DNA of 52,608 nt, taken from Candidatus Merdinaster equi. Lineage in GTDB: Bacteria > Bacillota > Clostridia > Lachnospirales > Lachnospiraceae. Location of the stretch: assembly GCA_018064935.1 (NCBI GenBank), contig JAGHUF010000023.1, forward strand, positions 1 to 52,608, written 5' to 3'. Position 1 is the stretch's first letter, and each line of letters opens with the position of its first letter. A program made the position numbers and the translations under genes. Below the pieces are notes generated by a model, which saw nothing but the letters and a program-made list of their open reading frames with translations, searched no databases and was not told where the DNA came from. This document shows, in pieces, positions 34,909 to 45,201 of this stretch.

Positions 34909-37900
34909 TTGAATGAGATGTTGCTAGCTCCCGTTCATGAGATGGGAGAATATGAGAATATCGTAAACGTGCTAAAACGAAGGGGTAAAGTGCACCTCTC
35001 CGGCCTTTGTGATGCTCAGAAAATGAATCTTCTGTATGGTTTATCTGAAGGTGGAGTCAAAATAATTGCCACCTATAGCGAGATGCGTGCAAGAGAACTA
35101 TATGAGGATTGTAGACTATACGAAAAGAATGTTTTTCTGTTTCCCTCAAAGGATCTGATTTTCTATGAGGCAGATATACATGGAAACGAGATAGTAAGAA
35201 ACAGGCTTTCCTGCCTTAGAAAATTGCTAGAAGAGAAAGATGTGACAGTAATTCTCTGCTACGATGCGCTTATGAGCGTTCAGATTCCGGCAAAAAACTT
35301 CCTCGATTCATTAATTTTCATAAAGAAGGGTGAGGAAATCTCATTACAGTCACTTACGCGAAAGCTTGTCCAAATGGGATACGAGAAGAATTTTCAGGTT
35401 GAATCACATGGACAATTTAGTATTAGAGGCGGAATAATTGATATCTATGACATGACGGCTGAACATCCTGTAAGAATCGAATTATGGGGCGATGAGGTTG
35501 ATTCTATCAGAAAAATAGATATTGAAAGTCAGAGATCGCTGGAGGAAATTGGCGAAGTAACATTATATCCGGCTTCTGAGATGGTTTTGACGCAGGAGAG
35601 AATTGAAGAAGGACTAAAACGCATAAGTGAAGATGCTGAAAAGCAAATTAAGGCTTTAAGAAATGAGTTTAAAACAGAAGAAGCGTATCGAATTCAAAAA
35701 AGTGTAAAAGAACTTAAAGAACAGTTAGAAGAGTATATGGGACTGCAGGGCAGTCTGTTTGTCAATCTGGAAAGTTACATGTGTTATTTTTATCCCGAAG
35801 CAGTGTCGCTTTTGGAAACAATAGCAGAACTATCTGGTGCGAACGATGATAAATTTGTGATTGCTTTAGATGAGCCTGCAAGGGTCGAAGAGCATGCGCT
35901 CGCAATAGAGACGGAATTTCGTGAGAGTATGATATCGCGTGGAGAAAAAGGATATTCTCTATCCGGACAGATGAAGGTAATCAGTTCTTACAAGACGAGT
36001 ATTGCCAAGGTTGAGAAGTATCCCGTGGTAGGCTTGTCTGTCTTAGACACAAATCTTCAAATGTTAAATTGGGATTATAGAAATGCGTTCAATGTTCAGA
36101 GCGTTGCATCGTATAATAATAGCTTTGAGGCGCTGGTATCTGATTTGAATAAATTCTGTAAAAAGAAATACAGGATTATCCTTGCTGCAGCAAATGCTGT
36201 CAGGGCACAAAGGCTTGCTGAAGATCTTCGCGATAGAGATTTTATCGCTTCCTATATTTCAGATACTTCCCGGAAGGCTAATGAAGGGGAGATAGCTATA
36301 ATTGCTGGAAGCCTGAGAAAGGGCTTCACTTACCCCGATTTGCGATTTGCAATGTTGTCAGAAACAGATATTTTCACTGATCGCAAGGCGAGAAAAAAGC
36401 TTAGTTATACAAAGGTATATGAAGGCCAGAAGGTGCGTGATTTTGGTGAACTAAAACTTGGTGATTATGTTGTTCACGAAAACCATGGATTGGGAATATA
36501 CCGGGGTATAGAGAAAATAGAGGTTGAGAAAACCGCCAGGGATTATATGAAGATTGAGTATGCTCAGGGTGGTGTTTTGTACGTACTTGCAACCGGTCTT
36601 GATATGATTCAGAAATATGCTGCTTCCGATACTGCAAGAAAGCCTAAGCTTAATCGCTTGGGCTCTGGTACTGTCGAATGGGAGAAGACAAAAGAGAAGG
36701 TCAGAGGTGCAGTAGCTGTTGTTGCCAAGGATTTAGTTGCCCTTTACGCCGCAAGACAGAATCAAAAGGGATATGTGTATGGTGAGGACACTGTCTGGCA
36801 GCGTGAGTTTGAGGAGATGTTCCCTTATGAGGAAACAAGAGATCAGCTGCGCGCAATAGATGATACCAAGAAAGACATGGAAAGTGGTCGCATTATGGAT
36901 AGACTCATATGCGGCGACGTCGGATATGGGAAAACTGAAATTGCTATAAGAGCGGCTTTTAAGGCTGTTCAGGAAAACAAGCAGGTTGTATATCTTGTTC
37001 CCACTACAATTCTCGCACAGCAGCATTACAATACCTTTATACAAAGGATGAAAGATTTTCCAGTTAAAGTCGAACTTCTGTCGCGATTCAAAAGTTCTGC
37101 TGAGCAGAAGAAAACCATTCAGAATTTAAAGGATGGGATGACGGATATTGTAATAGGAACTCACAGAGTACTATCAGCTGATGTGTCTTTCAAGGACCTC
37201 GGCCTGCTGATAATAGATGAGGAACAGAGATTTGGAGTTAGCCATAAGGAGAAGATTAAGAGGCTAAAAACAAATGTAAATGTTCTGACGCTCACGGCAA
37301 CCCCGATACCACGAACTCTTCATATGAGTCTTATAGGAATAAGGGACATGAGTCTTTTGGAGGAAGCTCCAGAAGAAAGACTTCCAATTCAGACTTATGT
37401 TATGGACTATAACGAAGAATTGGTGAGGGAGGCAATACTAAGAGAGATTAGTAGGAATGGACAGGTTTATTATGTGTTCAACCGTGTTGCAAATATTGCT
37501 GATTTGACAGAGCGACTGAGGGAACTTGTTCCTGAAGCAAATATAACATTTGCTCATGGGCAGATGAAGGAAACCGAGCTTGAAGCTATAATGTATGATT
37601 TTATTAATGGTGACATAGATGTTCTGGTTTCAACTACAATAATTGAAACAGGATTAGATATCAGCAATGTTAACACTATGATTATCCATGATGCTGATAC
37701 TCTGGGGCTGTCGCAGCTCTATCAGCTCAGAGGGCGTGTGGGAAGATCAAATAGGACTGCATACGCATTTCTGATGTATAGACGAGATAAGATATTGAAG
37801 GAAGAGGCGGAGAAAAGGCTTCAGGCAATACGCGAATTCACTGAGCTAGGAAGTGGTTATAAAATCGCAATGAGAGATTTGGAGATTCGTGGTGCAGGAA

Positions 37901-38487
37901 ATCTTCTTGGTCAGGAGCAGCATGGGCATATGGCTGCTGTTGGATATGATATGTATTGTAAACTCCTGTCTGAGGCTGTAAGTGAGGAAAAGGGCGAGAC
38001 TGTATCAGGTGATTTTGCTACATCTGTTGAGTTGGATGTAGATGCATTTATTCCACCGGAGTATGTGGTGAACGAGATGCAAAAGCTAGATATTTATAAG
38101 AGAATTGCTGCAAGTACAACGAATGAGCAGGCGGAGGATATGAGGATGGAGCTGACTGATAGATTCGGAAGTATTCCCAAGTCAGCAGAAAATCTTCTGA
38201 AAATTGCCGTACTGAGAGGTCAGGCTCATAGATTATACATAACAGAAGTAAAAGGAAAGGGTGGGATTATTCGCTTTACTGTGAATTCAAAAGCACCTGT
38301 TATCGTACAGAATATTCCTGCTTTCATTACATCCTTTGGCGGGAATCTCACCTTTGAAACAAAGGGTGATCCTGCATTTGTTTTGAAATATAAGAAACAA
38401 GATCTCGTTGAAAAAGAGGAAGAAATGCTCATAGAAACAACAAGAGATGCCTTGGAGAGAATGAATATGCTGTACGAAAATGCTTAA
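34909..38487 (+). CDS. mfd: Transcription-repair coupling factor
   Basis: A 1192-residue translocase. Order: UvrB-like N-terminal part (to about 350), the RNA-polymerase-interaction domain (about 515-580, '[26 protein letters not shown]'), then RecG-like helicase domains with Walker A '[18 protein letters not shown]', DEEQ box '[12 protein letters not shown]', '[15 protein letters not shown]' and motif VI '[17 protein letters not shown]', and a C-terminal TRCF domain. It removes stalled RNA polymerase and recruits UvrA. The start is TTG at 34909 (7 bases after GGGTGA) or ATG at 34918; the difference is three residues. Confidence 0.97.
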   Translation: MNEMLLAPVHEMGEYENIVNVLKRRGKVHLSGLCDAQKMNLLYGLSEGGVKIIATYSEMRARELYEDCRLYEKNVFLFPSKDLIFYEADIHGNEIVRNRLSCLRKLLEEKDVTVILCYDALMSVQIPAKNFLDSLIFIKKGEEISLQSLTRKLVQMGYEKNFQVESHGQFSIRGGIIDIYDMTAEHPVRIELWGDEVDSIRKIDIESQRSLEEIGEVTLYPASEMVLTQERIEEGLKRISEDAEKQIKALRNEFKTEEAYRIQKSVKELKEQLEEYMGLQGSLFVNLESYMCYFYPEAVSLLETIAELSGANDDKFVIALDEPARVEEHALAIETEFRESMISRGEKGYSLSGQMKVISSYKTSIAKVEKYPVVGLSVLDTNLQMLNWDYRNAFNVQSVASYNNSFEALVSDLNKFCKKKYRIILAAANAVRAQRLAEDLRDRDFIASYISDTSRKANEGEIAIIAGSLRKGFTYPDLRFAMLSETDIFTDRKARKKLSYTKVYEGQKVRDFGELKLGDYVVHENHGLGIYRGIEKIEVEKTARDYMKIEYAQGGVLYVLATGLDMIQKYAASDTARKPKLNRLGSGTVEWEKTKEKVRGAVAVVAKDLVALYAARQNQKGYVYGEDTVWQREFEEMFPYEETRDQLRAIDDTKKDMESGRIMDRLICGDVGYGKTEIAIRAAFKAVQENKQVVYLVPTTILAQQHYNTFIQRMKDFPVKVELLSRFKSSAEQKKTIQNLKDGMTDIVIGTHRVLSADVSFKDLGLLIIDEEQRFGVSHKEKIKRLKTNVNVLTLTATPIPRTLHMSLIGIRDMSLLEEAPEERLPIQTYVMDYNEELVREAILREISRNGQVYYVFNRVANIADLTERLRELVPEANITFAHGQMKETELEAIMYDFINGDIDVLVSTTIIETGLDISNVNTMIIHDADTLGLSQLYQLRGRVGRSNRTAYAFLMYRRDKILKEEAEKRLQAIREFTELGSGYKIAMRDLEIRGAGNLLGQEQHGHMAAVGYDMYCKLLSEAVSEEKGETVSGDFATSVELDVDAFIPPEYVVNEMQKLDIYKRIAASTTNEQAEDMRMELTDRFGSIPKSAENLLKIAVLRGQAHRLYITEVKGKGGIIRFTVNSKAPVIVQNIPAFITSFGGNLTFETKGDPAFVLKYKKQDLVEKEEEMLIETTRDALERMNMLYENA

Positions 38488-38556
38488 TGCATGGCTGATG
38501 TCGCAACAACGCCACATAATAACTTCAACAACGAAAATATAATGGAGGGTTAATAT

Positions 38557-40026
38557 ATGTTATATATTGGAATTGATCTCGGGACTTCTGCTGTAAAGCT
38601 GTTACTTATGGATGAGAAGGGTGACATCAAGAAGATTGTCTCTAAGGAGTATCCTATTTTCTTCCCTAATCCTGGATGGTCTGAGCAAAAACCGGAAGAC
38701 TGGTATGCGCAGACTATGGAAGGACTTAAGGAACTTGTCGCTGATTGCGACAAGAATCAGGTAAAAGGTGTCAGCTTTGGTGGACAGATGCATGGACTGG
38801 TTATTCTTGATGAGAATGATAATGTTATCAGGCCGGCTCTGTTGTGGAACGACGGAAGAACAGCAAAAGAGTGTGACTACTTAAATGATGTTATTGGCAA
38901 GGAAAAACTGTCGGAGCTCACTGCTAATATTTCTTTTACAGGCTTTACCGCACCTAAGATATTATGGATTAAGAATAATGAGCCTGAAAATTTTGCGAAA
39001 ATACGTAAGATTATGCTACCGAAGGACTATATAGCATACAAATTGACGGGTGTTCACTCTACTGATGTTTCAGATGCGTCCGGTATGCTATTGTTTGATG
39101 TAAAAAATAGATGCTTCAGCAAGGAGATGCTAGATATCTGCTCTATTTCTGAGGACATGATGCCTGCTGTTTATGAGAGCTATGAGAAAATAGGCAATAT
39201 TCTTCCTGACATTGCAGAAGAACTAGGCTTAAATGCTGATGTTATAGTCGCTGCGGGGGCAGGCGACAATGCAGCAGCTGCAGTCGGCACGGGTACTGTG
39301 GGCGATGGAAGGTGCAATATATCACTTGGAACCAGTGGAACTATTTTTATATCAATGAACCAATTTGGGGTTGATAAGTATAATGCGCTTCATTCGTTCT
39401 GTCATGCGGATGGACATTATCATCTCATGGGATGCATGTTGTCCGCTGCTTCATGTAACAAATGGTGGATGGAAGATATATTAAAAACAGACAATTTCGT
39501 AGGCGAACAAAGAGCAATTTCGAAGCTTGGCAAAAATCATGTATTCTTTTTACCTTATCTGATGGGTGAGAGATCACCTCATAATGATCCGAATGCGAGA
39601 GGAACATTTATTGGGCTGACTATGGATACAACGCGTGAAGATATGACTCAGGCTGTGCTTGAAGGAGTCGCATTTGCGCTCAGAGATTCGTTTGAGGTGG
39701 CTAAGGCACTGGGAGTTGATATTAGAAAGACCAAGATTTGCGGCGGCGGTGCGAAGAGCCCTCTGTGGAAAAAGATGATTGCTAATATTCTTGGCATAAC
39801 AGTAGAAGTTCTTGCTAATGAAGAAGGTCCTTCTATGGGTGGTGCAATGCTGGCTGCAGTAGCTGCGGGTGAGTATTCAAACGTCGAAGAGGCAGCATCA
39901 AAAATTGTGAAGGTTGTTGACACTGTTGAGCCTGAGCCAGAGCTTGTTGAATTGTATGAGGAGAGATATCAGAAATTCCGCAAAATATATCCGGCATGCA
40001 AAGATTTGTTTGGTAAATTGAACTAG
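38557..40026 (+). CDS. xylB: Xylulokinase
   Basis: A 489-residue FGGY-family sugar kinase. Motifs: 'YIGIDLGTSAVKLLLMDEKGDI' (phosphate 1), 'GVSFGGQMHGLVILDENDNVIRPALLWNDGRT' (the substrate-binding 'GQMHG' and 'WNDGRT' of xylulokinases), 'AAGAGDNAAAAVGTG' (catalytic Asp) and 'KICGGGAKSPLWKKMIANIL'. It phosphorylates D-xylulose. GGAGGG precedes the ATG. It is the first gene of a three-gene set with DUF4867 and an L-fucose-isomerase-like protein, and no classical xylA is in the window, so the partner isomerase may supply its substrate. Confidence 0.93.
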   Translation: MLYIGIDLGTSAVKLLLMDEKGDIKKIVSKEYPIFFPNPGWSEQKPEDWYAQTMEGLKELVADCDKNQVKGVSFGGQMHGLVILDENDNVIRPALLWNDGRTAKECDYLNDVIGKEKLSELTANISFTGFTAPKILWIKNNEPENFAKIRKIMLPKDYIAYKLTGVHSTDVSDASGMLLFDVKNRCFSKEMLDICSISEDMMPAVYESYEKIGNILPDIAEELGLNADVIVAAGAGDNAAAAVGTGTVGDGRCNISLGTSGTIFISMNQFGVDKYNALHSFCHADGHYHLMGCMLSAASCNKWWMEDILKTDNFVGEQRAISKLGKNHVFFLPYLMGERSPHNDPNARGTFIGLTMDTTREDMTQAVLEGVAFALRDSFEVAKALGVDIRKTKICGGGAKSPLWKKMIANILGITVEVLANEEGPSMGGAMLAAVAAGEYSNVEEAASKIVKVVDTVEPEPELVELYEERYQKFRKIYPACKDLFGKLN

Positions 40027-40062
40027 TCATAGTTATAATTATTAGTATAAGGAGAAGGAAAA

Positions 40063-40680
40063 ATGCAGATTAAATCGGTTACAGACAAAACATTCCGTAA
40101 ATATGGAAAAATAGTTGATTGTGTTGATTTCAAGAATCTGATTGAAGCGCTTAAGAATTCGACCCCAATGCCAAAGGGTGTAGCATATGAGCCATCTGTA
40201 GATGCGCTGGAATCAGTTCCTGAATATGATGAGATCAAGAACAAATTGTATGGGGAAATGCCTATTCAAATTGGATATTGTAATGGACAGAATCATCTGC
40301 TTAATGCCGTAGAGTATCATAGAGATTCTGAAATTAATGTTGCTGCTACAGATGCAGTACTGATTCTGGGAATGCTGCAGGATGTAAATGACGATTTGAC
40401 ATATGACACATCAAAAATGGAAGCGTTTCTGATTCCTGAAGGATGTGCAGTAGAACTGTATTCGACAACTCTTCATTATGCACCAGCGATGAGTGAGGAT
40501 AAGGATTTTAGGGTTGGAGTAATTTTACCCAAGGGAACAAATTATCCACTTAACGAGAAGCATGGTGAGGGGGAAGATAAAATCATCACAGCTGTGAATA
40601 AATGGCTGATTGGTCATCCGGAAGCAGACCTTCCTGCAGGAACATGGCTTGGTCTTGTCGGAGAAAATCTTTCTATTTAG
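40063..40680 (+). CDS. DUF4867 family protein (cupin-like)
   Basis: A 205-residue protein matching the DUF4867 pattern: 'FRKYGKIVDCVDFKNLIEAL', 'IQIGYCNGQNHLLNAVEYHRDSEINVAATDAVLILG', 'FLIPEGCAVELYSTTLHYAPA' and 'GVILPKGTN'. The spacing of His, Glu and Gln in 'NGQNHLLNAVEYHRDSE' and the later 'LHYAP' recall a cupin metal site, similar in outline to the ureidoglycolate-lyase type. The biochemical role is not known. It sits between xylB and the fucose-isomerase-like gene (36 bases after xylB), so a step in pentose handling (epimerisation, mutarotation or sensing) is the natural guess. Confidence 0.8.
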   Translation: MQIKSVTDKTFRKYGKIVDCVDFKNLIEALKNSTPMPKGVAYEPSVDALESVPEYDEIKNKLYGEMPIQIGYCNGQNHLLNAVEYHRDSEINVAATDAVLILGMLQDVNDDLTYDTSKMEAFLIPEGCAVELYSTTLHYAPAMSEDKDFRVGVILPKGTNYPLNEKHGEGEDKIITAVNKWLIGHPEADLPAGTWLGLVGENLSI

Positions 40681-40731
40681 AACAATAATAACAATAAATA
40701 AAACAAAACATAATAAGTGGAGGTGTGGTTG

Positions 40732-42204
40732 ATGAACAATATTCCTGTTGTAAAAATGGGTATAATTGCCGTGAGTCGTGACTGCTTTCCAATTGCATTA
40801 TCTGAGAAGAGAAGAAGTGCAATCAAAGCAGCGTACAAGGGGGATTTATACGAATGCCCAGTCACGGTTGAGAATGAGAAGGACATGCTGAAGGCTGTCG
40901 AGGATGTAAAGAAGGCTGAATGTAATGCGCTTGTCGTATTTTTAGGTAATTTTGGACCTGAGACACCTGAAACGCTGATTGCTTCAAAGTTTGATGGCCC
41001 ATGTATGTTTGTTGCCGCAGCGGAAGGCGACGGCGATATGATAAATGGACGAGGAGATGCATACTGTGGAATGCTGAACTGCTCATACAATTTAGGTATG
41101 CGTCATCTCAATGGATATATTCCAGAGAATCCCGTTGGAACAGCTGATGATATTGCTACACTGATTGAGGAATTCGTTCCTATTGCACGTGCAGTCATTG
41201 GAGTAAAGAACCTTAAGATTATTACTTTTGGTCCAAGACCTCAGGACTTCTTTGCATGTAATGCTCCTATTAAAGGCTTGTATGAGCTCGGAGTCGAGAT
41301 TGAAGAGAATTCAGAGCTTGATCTTCTCGTTTCATTTAAAGCACATGAGAACGATCCTAGAATTAAGGATGTATGTGATGATATGAAAAAGGAAATGGGA
41401 GAGGGAGCATACTATGAGGATTTGAATGTGCGCATGGCACAATTCGAGCTTACGCTTCTTGATTGGGCTGAAGAGCATAAAGGTGCAAGAGAGTATGTTG
41501 CTTTTGCAAATAAGTGTTGGCCAGCTTTCCCACAGCAGTTTGGATTTGAGCCTTGCTATGTAAATAGTAGACTTTGCAGTAAGGGTATTCCAGTTGCATG
41601 TGAGGTTGATATATATGGTGCGCTGTCAGAGTATATCGGCTTATGTATCTCAAATGATGCAGTTACACTTCTTGATATTAATAATACAGTTCCACAGTAT
41701 ATATATGACGAGGATATCAAGGGTAAGTATGATTGCAAGTTGACTGATACATTCATGGGATTCCATTGTGGTAATACTCCGGAGTGTAAGATGTGTGCCG
41801 ACAGAGCTGTTAAATATCAGCTTATCCAGCATAGATTACTTGAGCCAGCAGGCTCTGACCCTGATTATACAAGGGGTACACTGGAGGGAGATATTGCAGC
41901 AAGTGATGTAACATTCTATCGTTTACAGTGCAATAGTGATGGAGAGCTTGTTTCATACATCGCAGAAGGCGAAATACTTGATGTAAAGACCAGATCATTT
42001 GGAGGAATTGGAATCTTTGCAATCCCAGAGATGGCACGATTCTATAGACATGTTCTTATTCAAAAGAGGTTCCCTCATCATGGAGCGGTAGCCTTTGGAC
42101 ATTATGGAAAGCTAATATTTGAAGTATTTAAGTATCTTGGAGTAAAAGATATTGGATACAATCAGCCGGCACAGGTAAAATATCCAACAGAAAATCCATT
42201 CTAA
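40732..42204 (+). CDS. L-fucose/L-arabinose isomerase-like protein
   Basis: A 490-residue protein of the FucI/AraA-like isomerase fold. Residues that align with the metal ligands of L-fucose isomerase are present: E291 in 'VACEVDIYGALSEYIG', D315 in 'TLLDINNT', and H345 in 'GFHCGNTPECKMC'. The C-terminal half carries the family's second domain ('GGIGIFAIPEMARFYRHVLI', 'FPHHGAVAFGHYGK'). It is shorter than E. coli FucI (about 590 residues) and carries an extra Cys cluster C346/C352/C355. The ATG at 40732 follows GGAGGTG; an in-frame GTG at 40717 overlaps that site. Linkage to xylulokinase points to a pentose (e.g. xylose, lyxose or arabinose) rather than fucose as substrate. Confidence 0.8.
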   Translation: MNNIPVVKMGIIAVSRDCFPIALSEKRRSAIKAAYKGDLYECPVTVENEKDMLKAVEDVKKAECNALVVFLGNFGPETPETLIASKFDGPCMFVAAAEGDGDMINGRGDAYCGMLNCSYNLGMRHLNGYIPENPVGTADDIATLIEEFVPIARAVIGVKNLKIITFGPRPQDFFACNAPIKGLYELGVEIEENSELDLLVSFKAHENDPRIKDVCDDMKKEMGEGAYYEDLNVRMAQFELTLLDWAEEHKGAREYVAFANKCWPAFPQQFGFEPCYVNSRLCSKGIPVACEVDIYGALSEYIGLCISNDAVTLLDINNTVPQYIYDEDIKGKYDCKLTDTFMGFHCGNTPECKMCADRAVKYQLIQHRLLEPAGSDPDYTRGTLEGDIAASDVTFYRLQCNSDGELVSYIAEGEILDVKTRSFGGIGIFAIPEMARFYRHVLIQKRFPHHGAVAFGHYGKLIFEVFKYLGVKDIGYNQPAQVKYPTENPF

Positions 42205-42248
42205 TAGATCATTTTTGGATGAATTCTAAGTAAATACAGAAATATTTT

Positions 42249-42280
42249 GGGGCACATTTCTATGAAATGTGCCCCTTTTT
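42249..42280 (+). terminator. Terminator of the xylB cassette
   Basis: A perfect 12-bp stem GGGGCACATTTC/GAAATGTGCCCC (42249-42260 with 42264-42275) with a TAT loop, followed by TTTTT. It lies 44 bases after the isomerase stop. Confidence 0.95.
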
Positions 42281-42807
42281 CGTCGTTTTTTATGAGAACA
42301 TATATAAAGCATATATGGTGTGATGCAGGAGCAAACAACACAATCACACGACATTTGCAAAATCAAGACTATATTAGTGTCACGAAAGAGAGATATACGA
42401 AAAAACGTTCGCAGAAGAATATCCAATGATTCAAAAACGCTAAAACGATAATAAGTATGAAAAATATGACGCAAAAACATAAATAAATGAATAAATAACA
42501 GTCGTAATCTTGCAAGCGTTGTTTCGAGCACTCGAAATCTTGCAAACAATTGAGCAAATATGATGAGAAGTATGCGTTCATCTAAATTCGAATGAAAGAG
42601 GAACGAATGGCGATGTGCCAATGGTATTAATTGCGAAAAGTAGTTAAAAGTCATAAAATGAATTGGTTGATAGACTAATCTATTGAATGAACTAATGACT
42701 AGCCTATTGATGGTCTGTAAATTATATCGACAAAATATGTTGATAAATAACACAAAAAGTATTCATTGAGAATAAAAAGGATAGAGAGAACAGAGAGCTG
42801 GAAGAAA
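42281..42807. other. Gene-free stretch of about 500 bp
   Basis: No convincing gene was found between the terminator at 42280 and the LTA-synthase-like gene. The stretch is AT-rich. A minus-strand open frame of 175 codons (42226-42753) has no ribosome-binding site, no recognisable domain and runs through the terminator, so it was not accepted. The 10-mer AATCTTGCAA occurs twice (near 42507 and 42536). No confident promoter, riboswitch or tRNA was identified. Confidence 0.6.
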
Positions 42808-45201
42808 ATGAGAAAACAGAGTGATTCAATAATTAACGAATTAAATCTAGAATCAGAGCGTAAGAAAGTTAAAAGCAATAAAAATAAGAAAAGAAAGAAT
42901 GCCTACAAAGGTTCAGAAAACGACAGGAGTCTGTTAAAGAATATATTACTAACACTGGGATGCTATACTGGATGTTTTATTTTCATGGAGATGGTTCTAC
43001 ACATCCTGTGTTCGATTCCAGTTACATTTGCTGGAACAGTCGGAAGAATACTTATGAGCATGGTTCCGGGATTTCTCATCACGATTCTGTCCGGACTTAC
43101 CAATAACAAGAGACTGAACAAGTGGATTTGTTTCGGTATTTTAGAAGCATTCAGTATCCTCTATCTGGTTACATATTTCACAGATAATTCGTTTACTGTA
43201 TTCATGAATCTGAAAACATTATTGTCTGGCGCAGAGGATGTAATGACAGACTTCTCTGACAGATTATTCGTCCTTGCTACGCAGGGGTTCCCATGTATTC
43301 TTTTCTTCCATGTTCCTGCGATTTTGCATGTGATTTTTGCTGGAAGAGTTATTGATTACAACAAGAAAAAACTTAAACCACAGCTTATTAGCCTGGCATC
43401 TGGCGTAGTGGTATATTTTGTTGTAATGCTTATGTACTCACTCATCCCCTCGACCAAGGAAGTATATACGACAACCTATGAATATGATGGCGCGATTAGA
43501 AACCTCGGATTTCTTGCAGGTCTTGACTTGGATACAAGATATTCCATATTTGGTAATCCATACGATGATATGGTTGTCCTTAATAATGATGCGCCGAAAG
43601 TGGATTATGGAATGTACGAGGATGACGTCCTTGTTGCAGATGCAGGTGACGAGGGAGCGCAGGCACATATGTCTGCCGGCGTAGAGGATGTGCTCGGTGA
43701 AGGAGGAAATAGCCAGGAAGACGGTGGGGTAGATGAGACACAAAATGGAACTTCAGATGAAGAAGAGCCTGAAATTGAAGAGCCAAAGGAAGTCGTATAT
43801 GGCTACAATGTAATGGCAATAGATTATGATTCGCTTATTGATAAGGAAAAAGATAGTACAGCCAAAAATGCACTTTCATTCATCAATAGTCTGGTGCCAG
43901 GGCACAAAAATCAGTATACAGGACTTTTCGAAGGCAAAAATCTGATTCTTATAACTGCCGAGGCTTTTTCAAAGGAAGTTATTGATGAAGAAAGAACGCC
44001 TACTTTGTATCGACTCGCAAATAAGGGAATTGTTTTCGAGGATTACTACCAGCCAGCGTGGGGCGGATCAACTTCCACAGGAGAGTTTTCAGTACTGATG
44101 GGTACGATTCCTGTCGATGGTGTATCAAGTATTAAGAAGACGATTGGACACAATCTGTATTTTACAATTGAAAACAGATTAAATGATATGAATTATTTTA
44201 CCCGTGGCTATCACAATAATACATACAGTTATTATGGAAGAGATAAGACACATACAAACTTTGGATATGAGAAGTGGATTGGCTACGGAAACGGAATGGA
44301 AGAGGGCGTCAAAAAAGTATGGCCCGAAAGTGATCTTGAGATGATGGAATTCACTGTTCCTCAGTACATAGATCAGCAGCCATTCAGTATATATTACATG
44401 ACGGTATCTGGACACTGCCTCTACAACTGGGGTGGCAATAAGATGTCTGCCAAAAACAAAGAAGCCGTTCAGGATATGGATGCATCAGCTACTATTAAGG
44501 CGTATCATGCTGCAAATCTCGAACTCGAATATGCGATGGAATATCTTGTCAATTCGCTTGAGGAGGCTGGAATTGCTGATGACACTGTAATAGTTCTGAC
44601 TGCAGATCATTATCCATATGGATTATCAGAAAGTACAACCTGGGGAAATGATAAAGATTATCTTGCGGAATTGTATGGCTACAAGGCCAATACGAATCCG
44701 ACAAGAGATCACAGCGCGCTCATTATCTGGAGCGGATGCCTTGAGGATATGGAACCGATAGTAATTTCTGAACCAACATACAGCCTGGATATCCAGCCTA
44801 CGCTTCTCAACCTGTTCGGAGTAAAATACGATTCACGACTGATGATAGGAAGGGATGTTTTCTCTGATTTGGAGCCACTTGTAATATGGAATGATTATGA
44901 CTGGATGACAGACCGTGGATACTATGAAGCTGGAAGTGGAAAGTTCACTCCGTTTGATGAAGAAGACGAGGTGGACAAGGACTATATAACAGAGATTAAG
45001 AATATTGTTAAGGGCAAAATGACAGTTTCAAAGGCAGCACTCAGGTGCGACTTCTACGAGAAGGTTCTTGAGGGATGGAGCCTCAGACCAACACAGCAGG
45101 AGGATACGAAGGAAGGAACAGGAGCTCAAGAGGAAGTAGATACTCAAGAAAGAGTGGATGTTCAAGAGGAAGCGGATGTTCAGGAGGAAGTGGATGAATA
45201 A
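42808..45201 (+). CDS. LTA-synthase-like phosphoglycerol transferase (sulfatase fold)
   Basis: A 797-residue membrane enzyme: basic cytoplasmic tail (about 1-45), five membrane spans (about 50-230), an acidic linker (about 260-330, rich in E, D, G), and an extracellular sulfatase-fold domain (about 365-680). 'NLILITAEAFSKEV' gives the metal-binding Glu, 'WGGSTSTGEFSVLMG' the nucleophile Thr, and 'IVLTADHYPYG' the Asp-His pair. These match lipoteichoic-acid synthase/OpgB-like enzymes that transfer glycerol phosphate to glycolipids or glycans. The C-terminus ends in four 6-residue repeats (QEEVDx). A TTG at 42766 is in frame but lacks a ribosome-binding site; ATG 42808 follows GGAAG. The final repeat contains the start of the next gene. 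Confidence 0.88.
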   Translation: MRKQSDSIINELNLESERKKVKSNKNKKRKNAYKGSENDRSLLKNILLTLGCYTGCFIFMEMVLHILCSIPVTFAGTVGRILMSMVPGFLITILSGLTNNKRLNKWICFGILEAFSILYLVTYFTDNSFTVFMNLKTLLSGAEDVMTDFSDRLFVLATQGFPCILFFHVPAILHVIFAGRVIDYNKKKLKPQLISLASGVVVYFVVMLMYSLIPSTKEVYTTTYEYDGAIRNLGFLAGLDLDTRYSIFGNPYDDMVVLNNDAPKVDYGMYEDDVLVADAGDEGAQAHMSAGVEDVLGEGGNSQEDGGVDETQNGTSDEEEPEIEEPKEVVYGYNVMAIDYDSLIDKEKDSTAKNALSFINSLVPGHKNQYTGLFEGKNLILITAEAFSKEVIDEERTPTLYRLANKGIVFEDYYQPAWGGSTSTGEFSVLMGTIPVDGVSSIKKTIGHNLYFTIENRLNDMNYFTRGYHNNTYSYYGRDKTHTNFGYEKWIGYGNGMEEGVKKVWPESDLEMMEFTVPQYIDQQPFSIYYMTVSGHCLYNWGGNKMSAKNKEAVQDMDASATIKAYHAANLELEYAMEYLVNSLEEAGIADDTVIVLTADHYPYGLSESTTWGNDKDYLAELYGYKANTNPTRDHSALIIWSGCLEDMEPIVISEPTYSLDIQPTLLNLFGVKYDSRLMIGRDVFSDLEPLVIWNDYDWMTDRGYYEAGSGKFTPFDEEDEVDKDYITEIKNIVKGKMTVSKAALRCDFYEKVLEGWSLRPTQQEDTKEGTGAQEEVDTQERVDVQEEADVQEEVDE
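45127..45198 (+). repeat. Four tandem 18-bp repeats at the end of the LTA-synthase-like gene
   Basis: Units at 45127, 45145, 45163 and 45181 follow CARGARGAAGYRGATGWW and encode QEEVDT, QERVDV, QEEADV and QEEVDE. In the other frame units 2-4 each contain an ATG (45158, 45176, 45194), all in frame with the SGNH lipoprotein gene and each preceded by a purine-rich AGGAAG- or AGAAAG-like sequence. The last unit provides the ribosome-binding site GGAGGAAG and start codon of that gene. Confidence 0.9.

Noticed and set aside
42226-42753. 175-codon minus-strand open frame in the gap after the sugar cassette
   Set aside because: It starts with GTG without a ribosome-binding site, runs through a perfect terminator stem, and its hydrophobic sequence is what AT-rich noncoding DNA gives.
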